A stretch of 64,000 nucleotides of DNA from Mangrovicoccus sp049603835 (GCA_049603835.1 JBMYSZ010000017.1:1-64000); one strand, 5' to 3'; positions 41,354-50,178 are shown, counted from the first letter of the stretch. Program-made: numbers and translations. Notes: a model not told the origin generated them from the sequence alone.

Positions 41354-42187
41354 TTAGACGCGGATCGGATCCTGTTTCGCCAATTTGTCAAACGCCATGA
41401 GAGAGCTGACCAGCGCGGGCATATCCGCAAGCGGGATCATATTCGGCCCATCAGATGGCGCATTATCCGGGTCTTCATGGGTTTCGATGAAAACCGAGGC
41501 CACACCGATAGATACGGCACAGCGCGCCATCACTGGGGCAAATTCCCGCTGACCGCCGCTAGAGCCGCCCTGACCGCCAGGCTGTTGCACCGAATGGGTC
41601 GCATCCATCACCACCGGATAGCCGGTCTTGGCCATGGTCGGCAGTGACCGCATATCCGCCACCAGCGTGTTATAGCCAAAAGAGGCGCCGCGCTCGGTCA
41701 ATAGGATCCGCTCATTGCCGGTGCTTTCCACCTTGGCCACCACATTCGCCATATCCCAAGGCGCTAGGAATTGCCCTTTTTTCACATTCACCACAGCGCC
41801 TGTTTCGCCTGTCGCCACCAGCAGATCGGTTTGACGGCATAGAAAGGCCGGGATTTGCAGGATATCGACTTTGCTTGCGGCAAGGGCCGCTTGTTCGGGG
41901 GCGTGGATATCGGTCAGGGTCGGAACGCCCAGGCGGTCGCGGACTTCTGCCAGCACATCAAGCCCAGCCTCGATCCCCATGCCGCGCTTGCCCGACAAAG
42001 AGGTGCGGTTGGCCTTGTCATAGCTGGCCTTAAACACGAATTGCGCGCCCGCTTCGGCGCAGGCATCGCGCATGGTTTCGGCAATCATCAGGGCATGATC
42101 CAGCCCTTCGAGCTGGCAGGGGCCGGCGATGACCGTCAGCGGCAGATCATTGCCAATGGTCATATCGCCAATTTTTACAGTTTTCAT
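41354..42187 (-). CDS. kdsA: 3-deoxy-D-manno-octulosonate 8-phosphate synthase
   Basis: KDO8P synthase of 277 residues; it joins phosphoenolpyruvate and arabinose 5-phosphate to make Kdo8P for lipopolysaccharide or capsule linkers. VIAGPCQLEGLDHALMIAE, FKASYDKANRTSLSGKRG, LTDIHAPEQAALAA and DATHSVQQPGGQ are diagnostic. The Cys in AGPCQ is not the metal-ligand Cys, and the N-terminal CN..of metal-independent types cannot be judged here. ATG at 42187 lies two bases after the kpsE stop, so it is the last gene of kpsT-kpsE-kdsA; the longer frame overlapping kpsE is rejected. Confidence 0.95.
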   Translation of the reverse strand: MKTVKIGDMTIGNDLPLTVIAGPCQLEGLDHALMIAETMRDACAEAGAQFVFKASYDKANRTSLSGKRGMGIEAGLDVLAEVRDRLGVPTLTDIHAPEQAALAASKVDILQIPAFLCRQTDLLVATGETGAVVNVKKGQFLAPWDMANVVAKVESTGNERILLTERGASFGYNTLVADMRSLPTMAKTGYPVVMDATHSVQQPGGQGGSSGGQREFAPVMARCAVSIGVASVFIETHEDPDNAPSDGPNMIPLADMPALVSSLMAFDKLAKQDPIRV

Positions 42188-42189
42188 AT

Positions 42190-43782
42190 CTAGCCAGAGA
42201 CTTGTTCTTTGAGGATCGACGCCGTGAGTGACGCAATTAGGTAGATACCAGCAAAGATCAAAAAGGCCATGGCGGTATTCGGCCATCGGCGTGGATATGC
42301 CGCTTCTTGCGGCAGAATGGGCGAGACATTCAGGGTCAGATAACCGGTTTGCTGAAGCAGCTCTTGCCGTGCGGTGGTCAGATTTTCCAAAGCCTGCTGA
42401 AAGAGTTGCTGGCGTCCGGTTAGATCCGCTTCGGCGATCAGCAGCTCGCCTTTGATCCGCGCGAGAGATGTGCTGTTTTCGCTGCCTTGGGTTAGCTGAG
42501 CGCGCAGATCCGCGATTGTGGCCTCAAGCCGGGCGATTCGCCGCTCGGCCACGGTGACGAGGGTGGTATTCGGGCGAGGATTGTCTTGGAGAGAGGCGAG
42601 GGAGAGCTCTTCTTGCCGCAATTCCAGCTCGAAGGTGGAAATCTGGCTCATGATCGCCCCGACTTCGGCCTCGGCGCTTAGGATGCCGCGTTCTTGTTGC
42701 AACTCCGTCACCCGTGCCTGGGCGGCGCCAAGCTGGTCATAAGCGGTGGAATAGGCGGTTTCTGCATCGCGTTTGCGGTCTTCGCGCTGGCGCAGGGTCA
42801 GGTTATTTGTGACCTCCTCCGCATAACCGATCAGCGCTTTGGAAAACCGCATTGCGGTTTCGGGGTCGGCGGCGATCACCTCTAGGCGGACCACCCCTTC
42901 GGTTGGATCATAGCCTAGGCGGACTTTCTTTTGATAGAGTTTGAAAGCCTGTTCATTGGTGGCGTCTGCGGGCAATCGGGTCAGAGGATCAATATTTTCG
43001 CCACTGAAATGGGCGATAAAGCCTTCTTCTTGATTGAGCCGCACCATGGCATCCAGCGATTCCAAATAACGCTGCGAAGCGACGGCCTCTTGCACCGCCG
43101 CGACCCCGCCAAGCGCGCCACCCGCACTGCCCGGCGCGGAATTTTGCACCATGAATTCGGATTTTACCGCATAAAGCGGCGTGGCCACTTCGAACATGTA
43201 ATACATGACCAGCAGAACAGGCAGCATCACAAACAGCATCAAACGCCCCAAAAGCGCCCAAAGATTGCGGCGACGCCGTTTCGCGATATCCATCTGAATG
43301 GCATGGATTTCTAGCGCATGGCGTTCTTCGTCACGCAGCTGCGCAGGCGACATCATCGGGCGCGGCGCGGGCAGGGGGGCGGGGCCGCCGCTTGGTCCAT
43401 CCTCGTTGGTATTATCGACGACCAAGGCTAGGGGATTGGCGGGTTTGAACGGATCGATCCCCCGCGCGCGGAGCTTTTCCACCGCGTCATATTCATCGTC
43501 GCATTCCACATCATAGCGCAGCGCCAAGCGTTTGGCATTGCGCAGCTGCTGTGGGCTCAGCCCTTCCGAGGCCAAGGCCGAGCGCCGCGCCTCTTGCTTG
43601 GCGGCGCGCTCTGCGGCTTTGCGCTGGCGCCGTTCTTTGCGTCGAGCGCGGCGATCTGCACCGGTTTCGGCCGCAGCAGGACCAGAGTTAGCGCCAGTTT
43701 CGGGATCTAGCACTTCTGCCGGGGCTTTCGGGGCTTCGGGCGCCTCTGGCGCGACGGTCTCAGCTTGCCTCTTTGTAGTCAT
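42190..43782 (-). CDS. kpsE: Capsule export inner-membrane protein (KpsE/CtrB-like)
   Basis: Polysaccharide co-polymerase of 530 residues. A cytoplasmic N-terminal region of about 170 residues (Ala/Pro/Glu-rich, with RRARRKERRQRKAAERAAK and a basic RRRRN before the membrane) precedes helix 1 (about 176-198); a periplasmic coiled-coil domain (about 200-500) and helix 2 (about 503-524) follow. KpsE of E. coli lacks the long N-terminal part. It would span the envelope with an outer-membrane KpsD/Wza protein, not seen here. Its first 23 bases overlap kpsT. Confidence 0.87.
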   Translation of the reverse strand: MTTKRQAETVAPEAPEAPKAPAEVLDPETGANSGPAAAETGADRRARRKERRQRKAAERAAKQEARRSALASEGLSPQQLRNAKRLALRYDVECDDEYDAVEKLRARGIDPFKPANPLALVVDNTNEDGPSGGPAPLPAPRPMMSPAQLRDEERHALEIHAIQMDIAKRRRRNLWALLGRLMLFVMLPVLLVMYYMFEVATPLYAVKSEFMVQNSAPGSAGGALGGVAAVQEAVASQRYLESLDAMVRLNQEEGFIAHFSGENIDPLTRLPADATNEQAFKLYQKKVRLGYDPTEGVVRLEVIAADPETAMRFSKALIGYAEEVTNNLTLRQREDRKRDAETAYSTAYDQLGAAQARVTELQQERGILSAEAEVGAIMSQISTFELELRQEELSLASLQDNPRPNTTLVTVAERRIARLEATIADLRAQLTQGSENSTSLARIKGELLIAEADLTGRQQLFQQALENLTTARQELLQQTGYLTLNVSPILPQEAAYPRRWPNTAMAFLIFAGIYLIASLTASILKEQVSG

Positions 43783-44419
43783 AAAGACGCCTCGCCTCTT
43801 CTAATGTGTCGAATGTATAAATTTGGCCGTTTTTTAGCACGGCAGCGGAATTGCAGAATTTTTCCAGAGTTTTCGACTGATGCGACACCATCACCAAAGT
43901 GCCGCGCGCCAGCCTTTCTTGCAAAATGCCAGAAGATTTGCGGTTAAACTCCACATCCGTGGTTTGCGGCATTCCCTCATCGATCAGATAAAGATCGAAT
44001 TCCAAAGCCAGCATCAAAGCAAAGCAAAAGCGCGACCGCATCCCCGCGCTATAGGTGCCGACGGGGCGGTCAAAATATTCCTCTAGATCGCACAGCCATC
44101 GGCAAAACGCCTCTACATAATCCGGGTCAAGCCCATAGATTTCAGCGATATAGCGGGAATTGGCTGTCGCAGAGAGTTTATTCAGCACCCCGCCCATAAA
44201 GCCCAGAGGAAAGGAAATACGGCAATTGCGTCGCACAGTGCCGCTATCGGGCTTTTCCAGCCCGGCCATCATATTGATGAGCGTGGTTTTCCCTGTGCCA
44301 TTGCGGGCCAAGATCCCTAAGGATTGGCCGGGCGTGACCCGGAAAGACGCTTGGTTCAATATGACCTTGCGTCTGGTGCCGGTCCAAAAGGACTTACTGA
44401 CTGTGTCAAACTCTAACAT
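43760..44419 (-). CDS. kpsT: Capsule polysaccharide ABC transporter ATPase (KpsT/CtrD-like)
   Basis: ATPase of 219 residues that powers export of a lipid-linked capsule chain. Walker A is ARNGTGKTTLIN, the signature is YSAGMRSRFCFALMLALE, Walker B is DLYLIDEGMP and the switch His lies in LVMVSHQS. The form with YSAGMRSR and EGMP is specific to KpsT/CtrD. The 3' end overlaps kpsE by 23 bases. The permease partner KpsM is missing: upstream of the kpsT start lies nhaA, and no KpsM-like frame occurs in the window. Confidence 0.92.
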   Translation of the reverse strand: MLEFDTVSKSFWTGTRRKVILNQASFRVTPGQSLGILARNGTGKTTLINMMAGLEKPDSGTVRRNCRISFPLGFMGGVLNKLSATANSRYIAEIYGLDPDYVEAFCRWLCDLEEYFDRPVGTYSAGMRSRFCFALMLALEFDLYLIDEGMPQTTDVEFNRKSSGILQERLARGTLVMVSHQSKTLEKFCNSAAVLKNGQIYTFDTLEEARRLYDYKEAS

Positions 44420-44495
44420 CGTTACCCCCTGCGCCGAAACATGGCGCAGGACGGGCGTAAGCCAGGCACTCTAAAGGCAGGCTTAAAGTTAGAAT

Positions 44496-45770
44496 TTAAA
44501 TATTTGTCGGCAGTTCTTGCTTTTGCACCCGTGTTAGCTTGGCCACCACAAAGGAGAGCAGCACAGCGCCAAAGCTGAACAGCGCGCCCATTTTCGCCGC
44601 TTCTTGCACTGGTCCGGCCTCAAAGGCGACCGTCGCGATAAAGAGCGAAACGGTAAAGCCAATCGCCGCCACACAACCAATGACGAAGAGGTCGATCACA
44701 CGCATGCCATCAGGCAGGCCCAGCCCCATAGGTTTTGCCGCAATCCAGCCAAAGAGCAGCACGCCAAAGGGTTTGCCAATGATCAGCCCGGCCAAGACCA
44801 AAATGGTCGGCGCGCCGATCGAGCTTAGCTCAACCCCGGCATTCATCAGCCCGAAGAAGAATAAAACGATCTCCACCGGATATTTCAGCGCATGTTCCAT
44901 ATCATTGAGCAGGTCATGCATATGCGCTTCGGCGGCGGAAAAGATGCCAAAGGACCGATCCGCATGGGGGATCGCCGGAACAATCGGCAAAAGCCCAAGC
45001 GCCGGATGCAGCCCCGCTTGTTGGAAACCATACCAGCTGAGGCAGCCGCCAATCACATAGGGCCAGTATTTCAGGGTTTTGCGCACCCAGGTGGAATTGG
45101 GCCGATCCTGTTTGCCACGATCCAAGCGGCGCGGCAGGCTGTTGAATAAGAAGAACACCGCCAGCGACGCGCCAAAGGACAAAAGCAGCCATTCCAGCGC
45201 CAAATCCCCTGAAGGATAGAACACTGCCAGGATGATCAGCCCCGCCGCGTCATCGGCAATTGCCAAAAGCAGCAAGAACCGCACCGCCGGATGGCCCGAA
45301 CCAAAGACTAGCCGCCCCACAAGATAGGAAAAGGCGATATCCGTCGCGGTCGGGATCGCCCAGCCGCGCGCCACAGCGTCATAAGTTTCCGACCCCATGA
45401 TAAATGCCAGGCCCAGATAGACTGTGATTGGCCCCAGCATCCCGCCAGCAGTAGCAAACAGCGGCGTGGCGGCTTTCTTGCCGCGCAGCGAGCCGTTTTT
45501 AAGGATGATCGCTTCCCAAACCTCTTTGGCGGCAATGGCAAAGAACAGCGCCATGAGCACGTCATTAACCAGGTAATGCAGGGTCAGTTCCCGATGCATA
45601 TGGCCATGATCATCCATATGCAGATGGCCAATGAAAAAGTCTTTGGCCAGGGTGAAATCTACGAAAGCATGATAGCTATGGGCATCGATATTGGCCCAGA
45701 CCAAGGCAGACGCCGCCCCTAGGATCAAAAGAACCGAATATGTGGTAATAAAATCCCAAACGCGGTACAT
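44496..45770 (-). CDS. nhaA: Na+/H+ antiporter NhaA
   Basis: Antiporter of about 424 residues with 11-12 helices. LAIADDAAGLIILAVFY carries the paired Asp (163/164 in E. coli NhaA) that bind Na+ and protons, and IPTATDIAFSYLVGR is the helix IV unwound segment. It exchanges two protons for one sodium ion and protects against salt and alkali, fitting a marine organism. A His-rich loop (HLHMDDHGHMHRE, about residue 50) near the N-terminus is unusual and could sense pH or bind metal. ATG at 45770 follows a G-run (GGGGGGG); an ATG at 45794 is less supported. Confidence 0.92.
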   Translation of the reverse strand: MYRVWDFITTYSVLLILGAASALVWANIDAHSYHAFVDFTLAKDFFIGHLHMDDHGHMHRELTLHYLVNDVLMALFFAIAAKEVWEAIILKNGSLRGKKAATPLFATAGGMLGPITVYLGLAFIMGSETYDAVARGWAIPTATDIAFSYLVGRLVFGSGHPAVRFLLLLAIADDAAGLIILAVFYPSGDLALEWLLLSFGASLAVFFLFNSLPRRLDRGKQDRPNSTWVRKTLKYWPYVIGGCLSWYGFQQAGLHPALGLLPIVPAIPHADRSFGIFSAAEAHMHDLLNDMEHALKYPVEIVLFFFGLMNAGVELSSIGAPTILVLAGLIIGKPFGVLLFGWIAAKPMGLGLPDGMRVIDLFVIGCVAAIGFTVSLFIATVAFEAGPVQEAAKMGALFSFGAVLLSFVVAKLTRVQKQELPTNI

Positions 45771-45857
45771 ATTCCCCCCCAGTCTGACGCTCATATGGCT
45801 GATTAAATGCAGCCTAAGATGCAGATTATGGAGGGGCAACTCAAAACCTTTAACTTT

Positions 45858-46910
45858 CTAGCTATAGGCGGACCAGGCCAGGCCCGCCAAAACCGCGCCG
45901 GCCATCCCTAGGCCTAAGTAAATCACAAAAATGCGTGGTTTTACTAGGGCCCAAACCGCCACAGCGGCCGGAACACAGCTCACGCCGCCGGCGATAACAA
46001 AGGACATAGCAGCGCCGGGGCTCATGCCTTGTTCCATCAATCCGCCGATAACTGGAACCGCCGCGTAACCATTCATGTAAGCCGGGCCACCAACCAAAGC
46101 GCCCAGAATGATCGGCATCACGCCGTCGCCGCCCAGAACCTGACCGATCAAATCAGCGGGCACATAGGTGATCATCAGCGCCTCTAGCACATAAGCCAGC
46201 ATCAGCCATTTGCCCAAGAACCAAAGCTGCTCGCCCGAGACTTGCGCAAAGACCTGGCGGCGCGGCTGCTCTTTCCAAAAGGCCCAGACAGGTTTGCCGC
46301 TAAAGGGCTGATCACCGCCACAGCAACTGCCGCAGCTTTTCTTCGGCTGGGTTTTGAGGGGTGTGGCCAGATATTCTGTCTTTGATAGGGCGAGTATGAC
46401 CAATCCGCCCAAAAGCCCGATCCCCACCGCGCTGATGGTTTTCGCAATGGCGAAGTCGAGCCCAAGCGCCCCGGTGGTCACCGCAAACATCGCCGGATCC
46501 ATCAGCGGCGAGCTGAGCCAAAAGGCCATAACCGCAGCGAGCGGCGCGCCCATTGCCAGAAGTGCGGCGATAAACGGGATCACCTCGCAGGAGCAAAAGG
46601 GCGACAAACCGCCGGCCAAAGCCCCCAGAACGATCATTCGCCCCACATTGCCGGTAAAAGCGCGCGATAGCAGGCCTTCGGCGTCCGTGGCTTTCAGATA
46701 GGCCACCGCCGCCACCGCAAAGAGGATAAAGGGCAGCGTATGCAAAAAGGCACCAATGGCCTTTTCCAAATTCGGCAAAAGCTGCGCCGGGTCTAGCACC
46801 GCTTGCAGCGCGAAAATAGCCGCGATGACGATGATCACTTTATCAATGCGCTGCCACAAAGCGGGAAGCGGCTTTAGAGATGGGGAAATATCAGCCATTT
46901 TGATGCTCAT
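45858..46910 (-). CDS. ArsP_1-family (DUF318/YraQ-like) permease
   Basis: Membrane protein of about 350 residues with about ten helices. The family signature GGLSPFCSCEVIPFIAALLAMGAPLAAVMAFWLSSP holds two cysteines; a second half repeats it (ALVGGPAYMNGYAAVPVIGGLMEQGMSPGAA). The loop between halves has a cysteine cluster, KSCGSCCGGD. Some members (ArsP) export methylarsenicals; others are of unknown substrate. It is expressed from the ArsR-family gene that overlaps it by about 20 bases (8 if the start is ATG 46898), so a thiol-reactive metal or metalloid is a reasonable guess. The ribosome site is weak for both starts. Confidence 0.82.
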   Translation of the reverse strand: MSIKMADISPSLKPLPALWQRIDKVIIVIAAIFALQAVLDPAQLLPNLEKAIGAFLHTLPFILFAVAAVAYLKATDAEGLLSRAFTGNVGRMIVLGALAGGLSPFCSCEVIPFIAALLAMGAPLAAVMAFWLSSPLMDPAMFAVTTGALGLDFAIAKTISAVGIGLLGGLVILALSKTEYLATPLKTQPKKSCGSCCGGDQPFSGKPVWAFWKEQPRRQVFAQVSGEQLWFLGKWLMLAYVLEALMITYVPADLIGQVLGGDGVMPIILGALVGGPAYMNGYAAVPVIGGLMEQGMSPGAAMSFVIAGGVSCVPAAVAVWALVKPRIFVIYLGLGMAGAVLAGLAWSAYS

Positions 46911-47232
46911 GGGTGGTGTTGGGGCAGTCTGTGCAACATTCAGACAGCAAGAAATCCGACAGTTGGCGCACTGTGTCATAGGCGGCAGCCGCGCAGATGA
47001 TACGGCGGCCTTGCCGAGCTTGGGTGACCAGACCCGCTTGGGTCAAAAGCCGCATATGATGGGTGAGGGTAGAGCCCGACACGCCCGCGCGCTGGCCCAG
47101 CTCGCCAATGCTCAGCCCTTGCGGCCCGGCGCGCACCAGGGTCAAAAGAACTTGCAAGCGCTGTTCAGAGCCAAGTGCCGCAAAGCGCGATGCGGCCAGT
47201 TCAAGCGGAAGGGGGAGAGTCGTTTGTTCCAT
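46891..47232 (-). CDS. ArsR-family transcriptional repressor
   Basis: Winged-helix repressor of 113 residues: RFAALGSEQRLQVLLTLVRAG, then LSIGELGQRAGVSGSTLTHHMRLLTQAGLVTQARQGRR. The C-terminus holds three cysteines (LSECCTDCP) and HEH, a plausible metal or metalloid sensor site different from the classical ELCVCD of ArsR. ATG at 47232; the frame extending to 47295 covers the promoter. A 20-base palindrome (47233-47252) touches the start codon, as expected for an autoregulated repressor. It is co-transcribed with the permease and divergent from the UDG gene. Confidence 0.9.
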   Translation of the reverse strand: MEQTTLPLPLELAASRFAALGSEQRLQVLLTLVRAGPQGLSIGELGQRAGVSGSTLTHHMRLLTQAGLVTQARQGRRIICAAAAYDTVRQLSDFLLSECCTDCPNTTHEHQNG

Positions 47233-47252
47233 ATTTCGATAATTATAGAAAT
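47233..47252. promoter_or_regulatory. Candidate ArsR-family operator
   Basis: ATTTCGATAA faces TTATAGAAAT; nine of ten pairs match. It sits directly upstream of the ArsR start and in the 60-base divergent promoter region, is AT-rich against a GC-rich background, and has the size usual for ArsR/SmtB sites. Confidence 0.55.
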
Positions 47253-47293
47253 AACGAAGCGTCGTCAAAACTCTTCTGCTATTCCTAGTGGCC

Positions 47294-47896
47294 ATGGCTG
47301 AAATTTCATCACTTGCCGCGGAAATTCGCGCTTGCCGCCTTTGCGCTGACCGTTTCGCGGCGACAGCGAGCCGTCACAGCCCGCGCCCCGTGGCTTGGTT
47401 TCGCCCAGGCGTGCGGATTTTAGTGGCAGGGCAGGCGCCAGGGATGCGGGTGCATGAGGCAGGTAGGCCGTTTTTCGATCGGTCCGGGGATCGGTTGCGC
47501 GATTGGATGGGGATCACGGCGGAGGCGTTTTATGACCAAAGCCTTCTGGCGTCGGTGCCGATGGGCTTTTGCTTTCCTGGCTATGACGCGAAAGGCAGTG
47601 ATCTTCCGCCGCCGAAAATATGTGCCGCGACCTGGCATGAGCGGGTTATGGCGCATTTGGGGGCGGTGGAGCTGACGCTCTTGATTGGTGGTTATGCCCA
47701 AGCCTGGCATATGGGCGGGCGGATGTCCGTGACCGAGCGCGTTGGGCGCTGGCGCGAAACTGCGCCGCGGCTCTTCCCCTTGCCCCATCCGTCCTGGCGC
47801 AATACCGGTTGGCTTAGGAAAAATCCCTGGTTTGAAACCGAGCTTCTGCCCGAGCTGCGGGCGGCGGTGCGTCATGTGATGGAGCAGCAGCCATGA
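47294..47896 (+). CDS. Uracil-DNA glycosylase superfamily protein (family 4-like)
   Basis: DNA repair glycosylase-like protein of 200 residues. Motif 1 is LVAGQAPGMRVHEAGRPFFDRSGDRLRDW and motif 2 is LPHPSWRNTGW. Four cysteines (in CRLC near residue 14 and about 17 residues apart in CFPGYDAKGSDLPPPKIC) fit the [4Fe-4S] cluster of family 4 and 5 enzymes. Gln in GQAPG instead of Glu separates it from standard family 4 UDG, so specificity may differ. ATG at 47294 is preferred to GTG 47288. It overlaps the SseB-like gene by four bases (ATGA). Confidence 0.85.
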   Translation: MAEISSLAAEIRACRLCADRFAATASRHSPRPVAWFRPGVRILVAGQAPGMRVHEAGRPFFDRSGDRLRDWMGITAEAFYDQSLLASVPMGFCFPGYDAKGSDLPPPKICAATWHERVMAHLGAVELTLLIGGYAQAWHMGGRMSVTERVGRWRETAPRLFPLPHPSWRNTGWLRKNPWFETELLPELRAAVRHVMEQQP

Positions 47897-48690
47897 GCGA
47901 GTCCCTAGACACCCCATTGGATCAGGCCCATGCGGCGATGCAAATGGCGGCAGAGGATGCGGCGGCCCGGCTGCGGTTTTATGAGCGCCTGGCCGATGCA
48001 GAGCTGTTTTTGCTGCTGGCGAAAGAGGCCGAAGGCGATGTGATCGAGCCGCAGATCTTCCCGCTTGAAGACGGGGCGGTGGTGCTGGCTTTTGACCGTG
48101 AAGAACGGCTGTCGCGCTTTGCCGACGGGATCGTGCCTTATGCGGCTCTGTCGGGGCGGGCCTTGGTGGGACTGCTGCAAAGCCAGGGGCTCGGGCTGGG
48201 GTTGAACCTTGATGTCGCGCCATCAAGCATTTTGCTGGAAGCCGAGGCGATCAACTGGCTCAGCCAATATCTTAATGAGAGTCCAGATCAGCTAGAGGCC
48301 CAGCCAAAGGAATTCCTAAAACCGAGCGGTCTGCCGCAAGTTTTGCTTGAAAGCCTGGCGGTGAAACTGGCCACGGCGCAGGGTCTGGCCTTGCGTGCTT
48401 ATCTGGTAGGCGTGGTCTATGATGACGGGCGGCGCGGCCATCTTCTGGGGTTTGTGGATGCGGTGGAGCCGGCCCAAGCGGCTTTGGCGCAAGCAGTGCA
48501 AGAGGCGCTGGTCTTTAGCGGGTTGGATGCGGCGGCGTTGGATGTGACCTTTGTGGCAGCGCAAGATCCGGTCGCGGCCCAATTTGCTAAGCTAGGGCTG
48601 GGGATCGATATTCCCGAAGCGCCAAAACCAAGCGCTATGCCCGGCGCGGCGCCCGGCATGGATCCCGATGCTCCGCCGCGTTTGCGGTGA
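47893..48690 (+). CDS. SseB-family protein
   Basis: Protein of 265 residues with an SseB N-terminal domain (about 5-120: DTPLDQAHAAMQMAAEDAAARLRFYERLADAELFLLL, then VLAFDREERLSRFADG) and a second SseB-like domain to about 240. E. coli SseB was linked to serine sensitivity; its biochemical role is unknown. The C-terminus is a Pro/Gly/Ala-rich tail. It is translationally coupled to the UDG gene and ends 13 bases before repeat copy C, facing pyrD. Confidence 0.78.
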   Translation: MSESLDTPLDQAHAAMQMAAEDAAARLRFYERLADAELFLLLAKEAEGDVIEPQIFPLEDGAVVLAFDREERLSRFADGIVPYAALSGRALVGLLQSQGLGLGLNLDVAPSSILLEAEAINWLSQYLNESPDQLEAQPKEFLKPSGLPQVLLESLAVKLATAQGLALRAYLVGVVYDDGRRGHLLGFVDAVEPAQAALAQAVQEALVFSGLDAAALDVTFVAAQDPVAAQFAKLGLGIDIPEAPKPSAMPGAAPGMDPDAPPRLR

Positions 48691-48702
48691 ATTTTCCCTT
48701 AA

Positions 48703-48770
48703 GAGTAGGCTGGGCAATTTGCCCAGCTTCGGTGATGCAGGCGCAATGCTGGGCAAATTGCCCAGCCCAC
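48703..48770. repeat. Dispersed double-hairpin repeat, copy C
   Basis: Palindromes GCTGGGCAATTTGCCCAGC and GCTGGGCAAATTGCCCAGC, bounded by GAGTAGG at the left; the right boundary has decayed to CCCAC. It separates the convergent SseB and pyrD genes. The GC pair next to the core replaces the AT or GC pairs of the other copies on both strands of both stems. Confidence 0.82.
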
Positions 48771-48778
48771 TTGTGTTG

Positions 48779-49840
48779 CTAGAACCCCGCCCAGCTCCGG
48801 GCCGTTTCGCCGCGGATATCGCTGATCGACTTCAGCCCTTCCTCATCAGCATAACGGTCCATGCCTTCAGCAATCTCTTTAGCGACGGAAATCCCCGAAT
48901 AGATCATCGAGGAATAGAGCTGCACGGCTGTGGCCCCGGCGCGGATTTTCTCAATCGCTTGCGCCGCAGTAGAGACCCCGCCAACCCCAATGATCGGCAA
49001 TTTGCCTTGGGTCAGGCGATACAGCTTTGCTTGGATCTGTGTCGAAAGGTCAAACAAGGGCGCTCCAGAAAGCCCGCCTTCTTGCTTTGCATGGCGGCTT
49101 TTCAGCCCTTTGCGCTCGCGGGTCGTATTCGTTGCGATTAGCCCATCCAAGCTGCTGGTCACCGCCACATCGGCGATATCTTCGAGCTCCTCATCGGTAA
49201 GATCTGGAGCGATTTTTAGGAAAACGGGGATGCGCTCTGGAATCAGGCCGCGCGCATCCAACACTTCGGTCAGCAGAGCCCAAAGCGCTTTGCGCCCTTG
49301 TAAATCGCGCAGCCCTTCGGTGTTGGGCGAGGACACATTCACGGTCACGAAATCCACATGCGCCGCGCAAGACACCAAAACCGCGACATAATCCTGAACG
49401 CGGTCTTCACTATTTTTGTTCGCGCCCAGATTTAGCCCAACGATGCTGCCTTTGGGGCGTTGTTCAAGCCGTGCGGATATGGCCAATGCGCCGTCATTAT
49501 TAAAGCCAAAGCGATTGATGATGCCTTTATCTTCTTTCAGGCGAAAGACGCGGGGGCGGGCATTGCCGGATTGCGGCTCTGGTGTGGCGGCGCCGACCTC
49601 TAGAAACCCGAAAGCCGATTGCGCCAATCCTCCTAGCGCAACTGCATTTTTATCAAACCCAGCTGCCAGGCCCAGCGGATTAGGCAGTTTCAGCCCAGCA
49701 ATCTCGGTTTCCAAACGCGGCGAAGTCACTGGTCCGCTGCCAGGGACCATGCCATTGCGCAAAGCCCAAATCGCCCAGCCATGGGCTTCTTCGGGTTCCA
49801 TGAAATGCAAGATTTTAAGCGCGGTGGATTCAGGTAGCAT
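48779..49840 (-). CDS. pyrD: Dihydroorotate dehydrogenase (quinone), class 2
   Basis: Membrane-associated FMN enzyme of 353 residues that oxidises dihydroorotate to orotate in pyrimidine synthesis, passing electrons to quinone. The N-terminal helix ALKILHFMEPEEAHGWAIWAL is the class 2 membrane anchor. NPLGLAAGFDKNAVAL, NRFGFNNDGA, VNVSSPNTEGLRDLQ (with the catalytic Ser), FLKIAPDL, ATNTTRERKGL and IGVGGVSTAAQAIEKIRAGATAVQLY are all intact. The ATG shares one base with the stop of the DUF952 gene (TAATG). Confidence 0.95.
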   Translation of the reverse strand: MLPESTALKILHFMEPEEAHGWAIWALRNGMVPGSGPVTSPRLETEIAGLKLPNPLGLAAGFDKNAVALGGLAQSAFGFLEVGAATPEPQSGNARPRVFRLKEDKGIINRFGFNNDGALAISARLEQRPKGSIVGLNLGANKNSEDRVQDYVAVLVSCAAHVDFVTVNVSSPNTEGLRDLQGRKALWALLTEVLDARGLIPERIPVFLKIAPDLTDEELEDIADVAVTSSLDGLIATNTTRERKGLKSRHAKQEGGLSGAPLFDLSTQIQAKLYRLTQGKLPIIGVGGVSTAAQAIEKIRAGATAVQLYSSMIYSGISVAKEIAEGMDRYADEEGLKSISDIRGETARSWAGF

Positions 49841-50178
49841 TATGACAGCTCCGCTGGGAAATCATGGCCTCCATCCGCCCAAGGTAGGGGCCAGGTCCGA
49901 CCGACTTGGTGCCGCTGCAGGGAAGCATAAAGATGCGGGAAAAGAGCGCCGCCACGGGATGGTTCCCATTTCAGCGCCTCGCCCAAGACGGTTTCATCGA
50001 TCTCCGCAAGGATCAGCCCATCTTCGCCAGCAAAATGTTTCGCCGCGGTTTCGCGCATCTGCTCGGCGGTAGAAAAATGGATGAAGCCATCGGCCAAGTC
50101 CACAGGCGCACCTAGCGTCTGTCCCTCTGCCTCTAAAACAGCCCATTCGGCGCTGCGGAAGATCTTGTATATTGCCAT
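49840..50178 (-). CDS. DUF952 family protein
   Basis: Protein of 112 residues covering a whole DUF952 domain: MAIYKIFRSAEWAVL, DGFIHFSTAEQMRETAAKHFAGEDGLILAEID and GGALFPHLYASL. The fold is related to ADP-ribosyl/2'-phosphotransferase-like or glutathione-transferase-like small domains in annotation, but no activity is established. It is the first gene of a two-gene unit with pyrD, joined by a one-base overlap. The longer frame to 50316 overlaps the SRAP upstream region and is rejected. It is divergent from the SRAP gene. Confidence 0.85.
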   Translation of the reverse strand: MAIYKIFRSAEWAVLEAEGQTLGAPVDLADGFIHFSTAEQMRETAAKHFAGEDGLILAEIDETVLGEALKWEPSRGGALFPHLYASLQRHQVGRTWPLPWADGGHDFPAELS

